This document shows, in pieces, positions 20,333-29,921 of a DNA stretch of 64,000 nucleotides (position 1 is the stretch's first letter; each line of letters begins with the position of its first letter). Source of the stretch: Rhizoclosmatium globosum. Its lineage: Eukaryota > Chytridiomycota > Chytridiomycetes > Chytridiales > Chytriomycetaceae. The notes under the pieces are model-generated. The model ran no database searches and had not been told where the DNA came from. It was given only the letters and a program-made list of their open reading frames with translations. Where the stretch lies: assembly GCA_002104985.1 (NCBI GenBank), contig MCGO01000022.1:186001-250000 (forward strand), in the 5' to 3' direction. Both the position numbers and the translations under genes were made by a program.

Positions 20333-21694
20333 ATGCCAGACTCAACATCCCCGTCGAAGCCCAAAATACGTATTCCCAACTACCGAATCGTATCACTCAC
20401 CCCGCATGTGCCGTCTCGTCTCATAATTCGTTCAACAGCGGGAATCCTATCTGCCCTCATCATTATCACTATCAGCGCGTTCTTCTTCTTCAAGCAAAAG
20501 AACTCGGCATTTAATTCCGTCCGTGCTATCTCCGACTCGCTTGTACTTCAAGCATCGCACAGCGAGAATATTGTCAGTAGGAGGTGTGACCCATATCAAC
20601 ATGCATCTGGCTACGTGTCTCCAAAAACAGGAGCTTGGATACAGAATAACTGGACATCAAACCCAATATGCATCACTGAAAACGAAGGCGATAACCTTTA
20701 CTTTCTCCAACTCTCAACAAACGCGAATCTGACTAAGCTCCCCTCATTCCTCGCAAACAAGCTTGTACTCCTGATAGGAGATTCATTCGAACGCCATTTA
20801 ATTGATACATTATGCCATGGCCGTGAGACTTTCAAAGTGACGTTGAACGGCACATTTATCACAGGAAAAGCATTACACGGAGACTCACGAATATGCGTCA
20901 TACGTGCGGGAAAAGACGTATTTGTCGCTATCAACGTGTTTCACTTTGGATTTGTGGCATCCCCAACACCCAGATTTCCTTTAGAAGGAAAACATTGGGA
21001 AGAAGGAATGACTCCGCTGGACATAATTGACCGAATACATTGGGTTCCTCATTTGCTGAGATCTGCAGCTGGACACGCGTTCCCAGAATGGTGTTTGGCG
21101 GCTGGACAAGAATGTCCACCAGCTGTTTGGATGGACAGACCCAGCCGCCAACGGAAAACAAAGAGTAGACTACTCACAGACTCAACACCTCCTCTCTTAG
21201 ATCCACTAGATCCGTTCTGGTATCCTGTTCCAGACTTGATTGTTGCCCAATCAAGCATCTGGGACTTGGCAAGATTTGGACACACTCAGGAATTGAGAGA
21301 AGGAGGCCCATGGTTCAACGCATTTGCACAAGAATGGATACAAAATTTTCCTGGGAATGTGATGAAACCTGTTGAAGACGTCTTTTGTGGTGGGGGAACC
21401 AAAAAGCCGTTTCTGTATCTGCGGACAATGCCACTTCCAAAACCTGGATCTCGTTTCACACATCCTCGATTTAGTATGATACATTCTATGAATCAAATGC
21501 TGAGAAAGGAGATATTTAGGGGAAGTGATGTTGTGGGGCGAAAATGGGGGTTGCTGGATTGGGATAATTTGGTGGAGGGCATTGAAAAACATGTGGACGA
21601 GAAGAAAAAAAGTGATGGAGAGCATCCTAACTCATTTGTGAATTCTATATTTTGGCAGCTTCTGCTATCTCGATTAGAGATTCTCAACATCTAA
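20333..21694 (+). CDS. Type II membrane SGNH/PC-esterase-like protein
   Basis: Single exon, 453 codons, ATG 20333. A cytoplasmic basic tail is followed by one membrane anchor (AGILSALIIITISAFFFF), then a lumenal domain. LVLLIGDSFERHLIDTL holds the GDS nucleophile motif of SGNH hydrolases, and LIVAQSSIWDLARFG is like the oxyanion/Asn-Gly block of PC-esterase (TBL/CASD1-type) domains. Several Cys could pair in the lumen (RRCDPY, PICIT, DTLCHG, EWCLAAGQECPP). PC-esterases acetylate or deacetylate glycans in the Golgi. The exact role is unknown. It neighbours a P450 but shares no obvious pathway. Confidence 0.6.
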   Translation: MPDSTSPSKPKIRIPNYRIVSLTPHVPSRLIIRSTAGILSALIIITISAFFFFKQKNSAFNSVRAISDSLVLQASHSENIVSRRCDPYQHASGYVSPKTGAWIQNNWTSNPICITENEGDNLYFLQLSTNANLTKLPSFLANKLVLLIGDSFERHLIDTLCHGRETFKVTLNGTFITGKALHGDSRICVIRAGKDVFVAINVFHFGFVASPTPRFPLEGKHWEEGMTPLDIIDRIHWVPHLLRSAAGHAFPEWCLAAGQECPPAVWMDRPSRQRKTKSRLLTDSTPPLLDPLDPFWYPVPDLIVAQSSIWDLARFGHTQELREGGPWFNAFAQEWIQNFPGNVMKPVEDVFCGGGTKKPFLYLRTMPLPKPGSRFTHPRFSMIHSMNQMLRKEIFRGSDVVGRKWGLLDWDNLVEGIEKHVDEKKKSDGEHPNSFVNSIFWQLLLSRLEILNI

Positions 21695-21761
21695 TGCTCA
21701 GCTATGGCAGAAAAATAAATAAACTCCTTTAAAAAGATGCGATTCTTCATTCATTACTGCG

Positions 21762-23135
21762 TCAACATTTAAATAAGTCGTTCTGAAAATTCAAGCCAAC
21801 AACCTTGCCATCCACCATTCCAGGTTTCACACTTGCAAACCCAATACTTTTACCAACAACACCCTCAACACCACCCGCATAAGTAACGTCAAACTTCCCC
21901 AAAATGCAACACAAAATCGCCTTTACCTGATTCACCGCCAAAAACCGTCCAGGACACGAACTAACGCCTCCACCCCAAACCAAATACTCACTCGAAGCAC
22001 CTGACGCATATTTCCCACTCTCAACCCACCGAAACGCGTCAAACTCTCCATCCCCACTCCCCATCCACTGCTGCCCATGCATACCAATCCCATTCAACAA
22101 AACAGTAGAATCCTTACGAATCATATACCCTCCAACCACGTATCCACCGACGCGCATCGAAGCGTACTTATCGGTTTCGCAGTCTGCCACATGACTTCAC
22201 GGACAAACGAGTCCAACACCGGCATATCCCGAAACCCCGCTTGCGACAGCGTTTCCCAGCCGTTGTTGCATCGATTTCCCCACGGAGCGCTGTTACCGCT
22301 GTGTGAGGGAGGTGCGGGATTTGGAAGAGGGCGTTGAGCAGGGTTGGGACTGTGTTTCCTGTTGCGGGGATTGTGAGGAGGATGATGTTTGACGCGACGG
22401 TGTTGTCGTCTTTGTATGTGGAGATGAGTTGGTGGAGGAGGTTTTTTGGGGATGGGGATTGGGATTCTAAGGTTGTACGAGTTGTGGAGATGATGGGGAG
22501 GAGGGCGGATTGGAGGTTTTTGACGGATTGGTGGAGGTTGGACATGAAGGGGAATATGAAGCGGAGTACCCAGTATGGGAATAGGTTGTGATGGGACGTG
22601 TTGTTTCTAGGTGGGTAAGGAATTCTTCTTGCAATTGGGTGAATTGGGGGCATTGATCTACAATGTCAGGCCAGAGTACTTGACTTGTTGTTTTTAAAAC
22701 TAGCTTGGTGACAAAACTGGTAGGATCACGGATGGTAGTACTGGAGGAATCCGTTGAGAGAGTATCAAGGTAACCAACAGTTTCACTAGAAATCGAATGG
22801 ATCTCTTGGTCCAAATTAGACTGCCACTTTGTCCGCAACAGCTTTGAATGCAGGTTTCTCATTGCGATTTCTTGGCCGTTGTAAAGAAACAGATCGAGGC
22901 CGATCATTTGGATGGTACCACGAGCAAACACCAAATCTTTGTTGTGGAAGTATTCATTTAGAAGTTCCTTGTTTTCACTAGCACTTAGAATGACAAATGT
23001 CTTTTGTAGTAGCCTGAAGCGGAAAATGGGCCCGAGGACGGCAGTAGTGCGTTGGAGAAAGTGAGCAGGGCCCCATCGAAGAATATCCAAGGCAGAGCCC
23101 AAGAGGGAGAAGGGTCTATGCATTGGAGGTTCCAT
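21762..23135 (-). CDS. Cytochrome P450
   Basis: ATG 23135 gives PPMHRPFSLLGSALDILRWG, the proline-rich hinge and first strands of a microsomal P450. The usual N-terminal membrane helix is missing or lies in an unseen upstream exon. Then FVILSASENKELLNEYF, an I-helix region LLTIPATGNTVPTLLNAL, an E-x-x-R-like stretch in VLDSFVREVM, and the haem loop YLVWGGGVSSCPGRFLAVNQ with the Cys ligand; the first Phe of the usual signature is Trp. The frame breaks near 22590 (C-run) and 22255 inside conserved sequence. The substrate cannot be inferred. Confidence 0.85.
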
Positions 23136-23552
23136 GGTTTTCGTGCAAATTTCTGGTCAATTTGAACCTGCTGTTTCAAGGACACCACCACTCAGCAATC
23201 CTCCAGTTTTAATCGTTACAGCAAAAATTAGTTTGTTTCAAAAACCCATCACTCCCGAAGTTTCAGAATCGTTAAAAGTTGTGGAAAGGTTCGACTGTGT
23301 TTCATGGCTTCTTTCCCCAGTATTTCTGCAAAGGTTTCAAACCAAGAAAATTGTGCATGTTTTGGACCGTGAAACAAGAACGGGAGGGAATAGTTTCAAA
23401 ATATCTGTCACTCAGCGCTCCTTCCATTGGTTGTGATGAACAAGAAAATTGCGGATGTCTCCGCCACCTCTCCGACAGTGAAACAGGGAAAAGGAGATTT
23501 TGATTTTTCGGGAATACAAGAAAACTCTCATTAGAATTGTAACAACTACACA
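23136..23552. other. Intergenic region between divergent P450 and GNAT-like genes
   Basis: No convincing independent gene. It should contain both promoters. It may hide the missing N-terminal membrane-anchor exon of the P450, since the minus strand has short open stretches, but no clean splice join was found. Confidence 0.35.
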
Positions 23553-24299
23553 ATGATCCAAGTGATCCTTCCCACTGCTGAAACCGTTTCTGAGCTGTAC
23601 TACGAGGGAATTGACTCAGTGTACCGAGCCGAAAACGGAAAACTTCGTGTAGTTTCTAAAAATGAGGCAACAAGTTGGGCTGATAAGAAGGAAATCCTGA
23701 TTGCATTCGATCAAGACAAGCAAGTTGTTGCTGGCGTAACGCATTGCTCCATCAAGGAACAAGAAAGCTTGGCAGGATTCCTTCAGTTTAGTCAGTTCTT
23801 CCAAAATCCGGTTACAGTCGGGGAGTTCTCCAAGAATCTGTTCAAGGCACAAGCGTCACTACCTTATTACGGTATCCAAGCAAGATCTCTTTGTGTTCCA
23901 GGAGTGGACAGCGTTTCCTATGTTGGTTCATTGGCGGTTTCAAAAGAGTATCGATCATCGGGAGTGTACCAAAGCATCCAATTGGGAGTAATTGAACAAA
24001 TCTGGAGACCCAAGGCAATGCAAATTCTGCGCAGTGTGGGTCGATTCAGCTTTGTGTTTGGTGTTGTTGACACAGTTGAAGGCAACAAGAAAGCACTTTC
24101 CCACATGAAGTTCTTGTTTAGTGTAGGTAAAAAGTTTGGACAAGAACTTGGATGGGGAAACCTTGACCGAGCACTTGTTGCCCACTGGAAGAAGGAATCT
24201 GAAGTAGCAGGGATTGACTATATTCAGTTTTACTTGGTTGTGATTGACAAGAGTCACTTTTCCAATTTCCAGACAGTTGAACAGACTGCCAAGCTATGA
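23553..24299 (+). CDS. GNAT-like N-acetyltransferase fold protein (hypothetical)
   Basis: Single-exon, 248 codons from ATG 23553. The centre YVGSLAVSKEYRSSGVYQSI resembles motif A of GNAT enzymes: a strand, then a basic/Gly-containing turn that binds acetyl-CoA, then a helix. It is preceded by LIAFDQDKQVVAGVTHC, like the strand that shows the substrate. There is no membrane segment. The substrate is unknown and the family assignment rests on this pattern alone. Confidence 0.45.
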   Translation: MIQVILPTAETVSELYYEGIDSVYRAENGKLRVVSKNEATSWADKKEILIAFDQDKQVVAGVTHCSIKEQESLAGFLQFSQFFQNPVTVGEFSKNLFKAQASLPYYGIQARSLCVPGVDSVSYVGSLAVSKEYRSSGVYQSIQLGVIEQIWRPKAMQILRSVGRFSFVFGVVDTVEGNKKALSHMKFLFSVGKKFGQELGWGNLDRALVAHWKKESEVAGIDYIQFYLVVIDKSHFSNFQTVEQTAKL

Positions 24300-24440
24300 A
24301 TCATTCTTTTATTTTAGTTCTTTCAATAAAGGCAAAGCGGACCACGTGTTTCCTTTTCACTTTTCCATCCAAAAAGCGAGAAGAAGAAAAGAACTTCAAC
24401 CAACCAACTCCAACCAACCAACCAACAAAGAAAGAAGCAA

Positions 24441-26512
24441 ATGGAAGCCGAAGAAGAGCGACTCTTTGGCGACTCCAACGCCGCATTTGCCGTTGCGCGA
24501 CTCGCGGCCTCGCTCGTTTCGACGCCGGTTGAACTCGTGGCCACGTTGCGAACCGTCGAATTCTGTCCAACAAAAGACTTTCTGTTTGCCGCGTCGTCGA
24601 TGGCGTCTTCTTCTTCGTCAAAAGAAACAGCAAATGACTCAGAGGAAGAAGAAGAAGGAGAGAAGAAGAGCAGGACGAACACGAACAAGACAACGATGAT
24701 GTGCGATCCCCGTCCTGTTTGCATCTGTCGATCAATGAACTAACTCAATCAATTCACTCCCTCAATCAGGACTTCTCAGACGGCGACACAGAAGTCGCTC
24801 CAGATGCATTCGACTTCCAATCAACAAATCAGAAGCCAAATGCTTTCACGGACTCGGACCTCGAATCCCTCAACGATGCCACTACTCTCTTGAAAAATAC
24901 CGACTCGATGGGCTACTTAATTCGCTCAGGATTGAATGATGACGATCAGGACCCTACTCGCCCTCCCTTTGAGATATCCGTCCAAGGCCTTTCTACTTTT
25001 CAGGCTATTTCAAAGGTTGTCAAGTGTGAATCGGAGGGTGTCTGGAGTCTTTGGAATGGTACGGTGGCCTACGAGTGAGACCATGACTGAGTGAGGAAGG
25101 AGACCTACGAGTGAGATCATGACTGAGCGAGGGACGAGCGAAGAAATGTCGAACGGGCGAATCGCGAACGAACGAAAAACCGACTGACGTCGAGGAACGA
25201 GACGGAAAGAGGTTTGAGTTCGCGTGGGAACAGGCGAGAAGCGGGAGAATAGTGAGCGCAGCGGGCAAAGAATTTCGACAATGTCGATACGTACAAAAGC
25301 GAGCCGAGTCGCCGCAGGCGAGACGAGCTTTTGGAACTGTGAGCGCCAGCGAACGACCTTGCTCGAAGCGAACTGCGTAGTGGGTGCACGAGCGTAGCTC
25401 TGTACCTTCAGGCAGAGCTGATGAAAGTGTGAGTGCAGCGAACAACTTTTCGAGTAGCGTTCCATAAGTGCCCGAGCGGAACTCGATATCATCAAGCAGA
25501 GACATTCACACATATTCTAACCCATCAAACATAAAAACAAACAGGACTCTTTATATCATGGTTTCATGAAATGACACATTTACTACTCATCCAACCATCC
25601 ATTGAACAATCCCTCAACGACGCATTTGATATTCGAGATGATACTATCCCCACATTGTATTTAGACAGCCCCATCCCAACTCTTGCAACTCTCATTGGAT
25701 CCCACGCTCTCTCCGGGATCCTCTTGTCTCCTATGGAGCTTGTACGAACTCGGTAAGTTTCTTGCCCGACCGCAATTTGTAATATCACCACTAAAGACCA
25801 AGAACAGTATCCTCGTCCAAACTTCATCTCCATACCACAGAAAATACACATCCTCATTAACAGCGCTCCCCCAAATCATCCGCGAAGAAGGCTTCGGATC
25901 CTTATACTGGTCCCGCCGCCTTCCCGCCACAATCCTCCTCAAAACTCTACAACCGCTCTTCAAATACGGTCCCCGCTCTTTATCCAGCGCATCGTCGGTG
26001 TTGACCCGGAGATGCAACCTGTCCTGTACCAAATGACTGAACTCGCCATGAACCTGATTGAGCTGTTTATCGTCATGCCTGTAGAGACTGTTGTCCGGCG
26101 GTTGGAGTGTCAAGTTGTTGGGCGGTTTGTTGCTGGTGACGTGAGTGAAGGAGAGGAGGATGGGGATGAGAGGAATAGGCTTAGTGTGAGAGGGAAAGGC
26201 GGGCCGTTCCAAGGAATGGTACGGGTGAATGCGATTCCGTATACCGGGTTCTGGAACTGTATTTCACGTGTGATTCGGGAGGAAGGGTATAACGGGATGG
26301 GTGTTGTTGCGAAAGAGGATGAGTCTGGTGGGAAAGGACGAAGAAGGAGGAGTGAAAGTAAGGGTGGCAAGAGCAGCAGTGGTGAAAAGAAAAAGAAGAG
26401 GAGCAAGGCTGGGGGTTGGTTTTCCCCATTAGGTGGATTATACCGTGGGTTGAAGTTGCGCATGTATGTGAATGTTACTGTTGCCGTGCTCAGGGCATTG
26501 TCATCGGATTAG
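24441..26512 (+). CDS. Ugo1/SLC25A46-like mitochondrial carrier, copy B
   Basis: ATG 24441. The N-terminal repeat has AVARLAASLVSTPVELVATL, followed by an acidic Glu/Asp-rich linker (frame break near 24664 in AAGAAGAG). Then AISKVVKCESEGVWSLWNG up to a 486-bp intron (25059-25544), and after it LFISWFHEMTHLLLIQP, GILLSPMELVRTR (intron) ILVQT, YTSSLTALPQIIREEGFGSL and FIVMPVETVVRRLECQ. The layout equals copy A: P-x-E-L-V-[KR]-T-R then LPQIxREEGFG. The last part is Lys/Arg/Ser-rich before GGLYRGLKLRM. The large intron contains repeat copy 2. Copy C follows in tandem about 100 bp downstream. Confidence 0.72.
25069..25502 (+). mobile_element. Introner-like GCGA-rich repeat, copy 2 (one internal unit)
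   Basis: It fills most of intron 25059-25544 of the Ugo1-like B gene, which splits a Gly codon in phase 1 (AATG|GA). It begins CTACGAGTGAGACCATGACT like copies 1 and 3 and shares long stretches with copy 1 (GTCGAACGGGCGAATCGCGA region, about 25147; ACGTCGAGGAACGAGACGGA, about 25187). It has only one of the two hairpin units present in copy 1, as if one was lost by recombination between direct repeats. Sense orientation to the gene. Confidence 0.75.
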
Positions 26513-26609
26513 TTGCTACGTCCAAATTTATCTTCTTATTTCCTGTACTAAAGCTTATCGTTTCCCGTTTTATTTGTTTTCTCAATTGAGTTGTGTCTGT
26601 GTCAAAAAG

Positions 26610-27638
26610 ATGCTTGGAACAGCCATAGCAGGACTGCCTTCTTTGGAGCATACAGCGCCATCGTTTCGCCATTTGACTTGATTAACACTGTCCGTGCATT
26701 GAATACTTGCCAAACGATGAGACTTGCAAGAAAGAGGACATTCAACCACTTGATCCGACTCAAGTCAGCCTCGAAAGTACTGGCACGATCGGAGCGATCA
26801 GACGCATTGGAAAAGTTCATGGATATAAGAGTCTTTGGAAAGGTAATGTGTTCAATTTAGCTGATGCAATCTATCCGCAATCTGTCGACACACCCACCAA
26901 CACACCAATGATCCATCAACCATCTAACGCTATTTCAACTCATTCAGGTTTCTACTTGTTATGGGCCAACTCTTTCCTCGAATCCATGCTCGACGACACT
27001 CTAGTCCCCGTAACGACAACCATCCTCCAAAACGTTGCTCCTACTTCAAACCACGCATTAGAAGCAACAGTCTTGACTTCCTTACTCACAAGAATCCTCC
27101 TCACCCCACTCTCAATTACACGAACAAGACTTCAACTAGACCCAACCCTTTCCACAAAACAAGCTCTCAAAGACCTTCAAACAACAACAACAAGTTCTTC
27201 TTGGTCGTCTGTATACAATCCACTCGTCCTTGTTCCCCACATTGCATCGGAAATCAGTGTCACCGCCATTCAACGTGTAACTCCATGGCTCCTCACCTCC
27301 GTTTGTGGAATCGACAGAGAAACGACACCTGTTTTATACAGAGTCTTGAAAGCGGGTGTATACGTCCTCTTCTCATTTGCCTTCGTGATGCCTCTGGAAA
27401 CTGTTTCAAGACGTATGGAGTGGCAAGTGAGTCAAAGTAGCAAGGAAGGAGTTCGTGCAATCGTACGCACGAATCGTAAAGAGTATACAGGATGCGTGAT
27501 TGTGTGGAACGGGTTGTCATTGAGGAAGGGGAGAAGGGGAAAGGAGTGTTTGGAGCTTGGAAGGGACTTTGGAGAGGGTGGAGAATTGAAGTGTTGGGAT
27601 GCATTTTGATGGCTTTGTTTGATAGTGTTGTTGTTTGA
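26610..27638 (+). CDS. Ugo1/SLC25A46-like mitochondrial carrier, copy C
   Basis: The most diverged of the three related genes. ATG 26610; after a frame break near 26630 it reads FFGAYSAIVSPFDLINTVRA, the first carrier signature P-x-D-x-x. After another break near 26713 it reads LESTGTIGAIRRIGKVHGYK-SLWKG, then ILLTPLSITRTRLQL and FAFVMPLETVSRRMEWQ, the third. The C-terminus after about 27497 also shifts frame and then reads FGAWKGLWRGWRI, ending at 27638. The three breaks could mean a decaying gene, but the same error type is common all over this window, so I keep it as a gene. Confidence 0.6.
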
Positions 27639-27956
27639 TTGAGGAAGCTTTGATTGGTAATAACATTGGGTGATGGGGAGTTATTTTCCAGATAATTTAC
27701 TGTTTGGTTTTCCATGAACTTCGCTCTTTCAACTTCAGACTTGGTATTACATTGATTATTTGATGATTGGAAGGAGGGGCGGTGGGGCAGAATAGGGTTC
27801 CAGGAGTTGAGGCTTAGTCAAATTTTTCCTCCGTTGAGATTTTGTGTGTTATCTCTGGCCGTGGGAGAGTTCTGGCCACCAGACATTTAAAGTCATACAA
27901 TTGTAGTGCAATCAGGACACAAGCGGTGATATAATTTTCCATTAGGGATTTCTTTA
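27639..27956. other. Intergenic, convergent 3' ends
   Basis: Nothing recognisable apart from short chance frames. It separates Ugo1-like C from the small minus-strand membrane protein gene. Confidence 0.35.
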
Positions 27957-28538
27957 CTAATCTACAGGTTGAAAAACGAGTGTAATGCAATAGAGAACAA
28001 AATAGGTATGTGGTGGCGGCAGCTTGGTATTTCGGTAACTGCTGTTCTGGCTGGGATATCTGAATAAAGTGAGAGTGTGGTTGAGGCGGCTGTTGAGGCA
28101 GTTGTTGTTGCGTAATGAAGATGGAGACAGGGCCAGACAGTTGAATTGGCTGCTGTGACAGACACAGGACTGTTGAATGTGCCGCCGACCATTTGAATCA
28201 ACAACAAGAAAGGTGCGATGGTCGTCTGAAAGGAGGGAGAGAGTGTCCTTTGGCTGTTGCTGGTCAGGGATAGTTGTCCGCAGTGATCGCTGGTCCGGAG
28301 CCACGGCAGTTGCGTCAGAGTTCTCCGAGGCATTTGGCGAGTGTTGGTGTGAGTGTGAGGGTGCGAGGGACGGGTCGAGTGGCGCCGGGCCCACGTTTGT
28401 TGCCTTGGATGTGTTCAAGTTGTTGCCCTGTCGCTCGAGCCGCCGTGCCCGCCAGTGTCCGTAGCAGCACGAGATACTTATCAGCGCAACTAGTGATAGG
28501 GGAAGCAGCAGTGATGGCAGTGGGTCGTTCCAGTTCAT
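27957..28538 (-). CDS. Small single-pass membrane protein, unknown
   Basis: Open frame of 193 codons from ATG 28538 to 27957. An N-terminal hydrophobic segment (LPSLLLPLSLVALISISCCY) may be a signal peptide or anchor. It is followed by a basic patch (GHWRARRLERQ) and a Ser/Pro/Thr/Asn-rich hydrophilic region, a typical pattern for a short type III membrane protein. A Cys pair (SCVCH) and a hydrophobic C-terminus are visible. An alternative frame overlaps the second half, so the C-terminus could differ. No family is recognised. Confidence 0.4.
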   Translation of the reverse strand: MNWNDPLPSLLLPLSLVALISISCCYGHWRARRLERQGNNLNTSKATNVGPAPLDPSLAPSHSHQHSPNASENSDATAVAPDQRSLRTTIPDQQQPKDTLSLLSDDHRTFLVVDSNGRRHIQQSCVCHSSQFNCLALSPSSLRNNNCLNSRLNHTLTLFRYPSQNSSYRNTKLPPPHTYFVLYCITLVFQPVD

Positions 28539-29151
28539 GGTTGGTGTGAGAGTCGGCGGAGGATGTTTTTGGTTGTGCCTTTTCGAACTTGGAACGAAGG
28601 CGGGAAAAATTGCATTACGAATTGGCCTTGCGACGCAATAATTTTTCGTGTTGAACTCTTTGGGAGAAGGTTCCTTTGGTCAGGCTTGAGATATTTACTT
28701 CTTGATCTATTGTTCAAAAGATCTGCATTCGTATGCTCTTCACTTGAGCGGAGTTGTCTGTCCTGCCTGCACCCACATGAATTTATTTTGGCAGTCAATG
28801 TACATTCAATATCGTCAGCTCATCCGTAGAAGACAAGCACAGCTCGATGTCCCTCCTGCTGTAGCAACTTTACTTGGGTTGGACCATGTCGGGTATACTA
28901 GGAGAAGAGAGTACTTGAGATTTTGTTTAAACTGTAATGGGTATATTGCAATCGTAATAATTGAATAGGCGAGAGATAAGAGAACCACAGAGATGAAGGT
29001 GTGAAATGATTGAAAGAAAAGGGATAAAAGGTGTGAAATGAGAACTCCCAATTGAAAGAAACGGTATAAATAACGACATGTATCACCCATCCTTTTCTCT
29101 ATTCCTTAATTCGTCTGAGTTAACTTTTTTTACATTATTTCTACACTAAAA
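28539..29151. other. Intergenic, with a weak 88-codon frame at 28702-28968
   Basis: No supported gene. A plus-strand frame holds VVCPACTHMN and later CLNCNG, two Cys-x-x-Cys pairs that would suit a small zinc-binding peptide, but it lacks an ATG and a recognisable family. A TATAAATA at about 29065 lies upstream of SYS1 and could be promoter sequence. Confidence 0.3.
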
Positions 29152-29820
29152 ATGTCCAATTCATTTCGCATCCATGTTTTCGACCCTCTATACACCATTC
29201 TACAAATCCTGAGCTACCAATCAGCAGGATATCTCACACTCAGCATATCAATAGTGCTAGTTGAAACACTGGCAGGATCCCCAGTCACGTTGGACCACAT
29301 CTTCAACTGGTTCGTTCGCTTGATACCCTCCGAATCGCCACTGTACTTACCATACAACAAATATAGGCACTGGATGCGGTTAGATGCTGTCCTGGGCTGG
29401 TTCATAGCGTTCGCCTTCCTCTTCAATGCCTGTGTTTGGTGAGGACAATCCCCCTCAAAACACGATCATCCCATCCCCCCAATCACAACTTTATCTGACA
29501 CTTGATTTTAGTGCGTTCCACCTGCTTCATATAGTGCAAAGGACTCGACAGTGTGCCGACTTTGCTCTCACCTTCTATTTTTCCATATCCTCCTCACATG
29601 GATATACAGTGGATCGTTTCCGTGGGCGTTAGGGTGGTGGATTGTCGTTGGGTCTGCTGCGACTTTGTCGGCGTTTGGTGGAGAGCATCTGTGCTTCAGG
29701 CAGGAACTGCAACCTATTGTTGTTGGAGGGAACGTGACGGCGGCAGGCTTAAGGAGGAAAGCAAGCGCGCGAGTACCTGCGGATGAAATTGAGTTACAAA
29801 GACTTCATGTTTCGGATTGA
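29152..29820 (+). CDS. SYS1: Golgi trafficking protein SYS1
   Basis: A small four-helix membrane protein that brings Arl3/ARFRP1 to the trans-Golgi. ATG 29152. The first exon covers FDPLYTILQILSYQSAGYLT, VETLAGSPVTLDHIF and RLDAVLGWFIAFAFLFNACV. An intron (about 29442-29511) follows, then AFHLLHIVQRTRQCADFALT, FHILLTWIYSGSFPWALGWW and FGGEHLCFRQELQPI. The second half matches SYS1 closely, including the HLL-x-x-V-x-R-x-x-QCxDF block and the E-x-LC-x-x-x-ELQ-x-I end. A T-run at 29576-29583 is one base short, breaking the frame. The tail of about 30 residues is hydrophilic. Confidence 0.88.
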
Positions 29821-29921
29821 ATGAGATGGGATCTGATGAATGGCTATGAATGGCGGTGGGACATGGGTCAAATCTGACACTTGAAAGGACCTGATTAATA
29901 CAGTTCATGTCTACACTTTAT

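Noticed and set aside
26110..26463. Minus-strand Ser/Pro-rich frame
   Set aside because: Antisense to the Lys/Arg/Glu-rich tail of Ugo1-like B; composition explains the openness.
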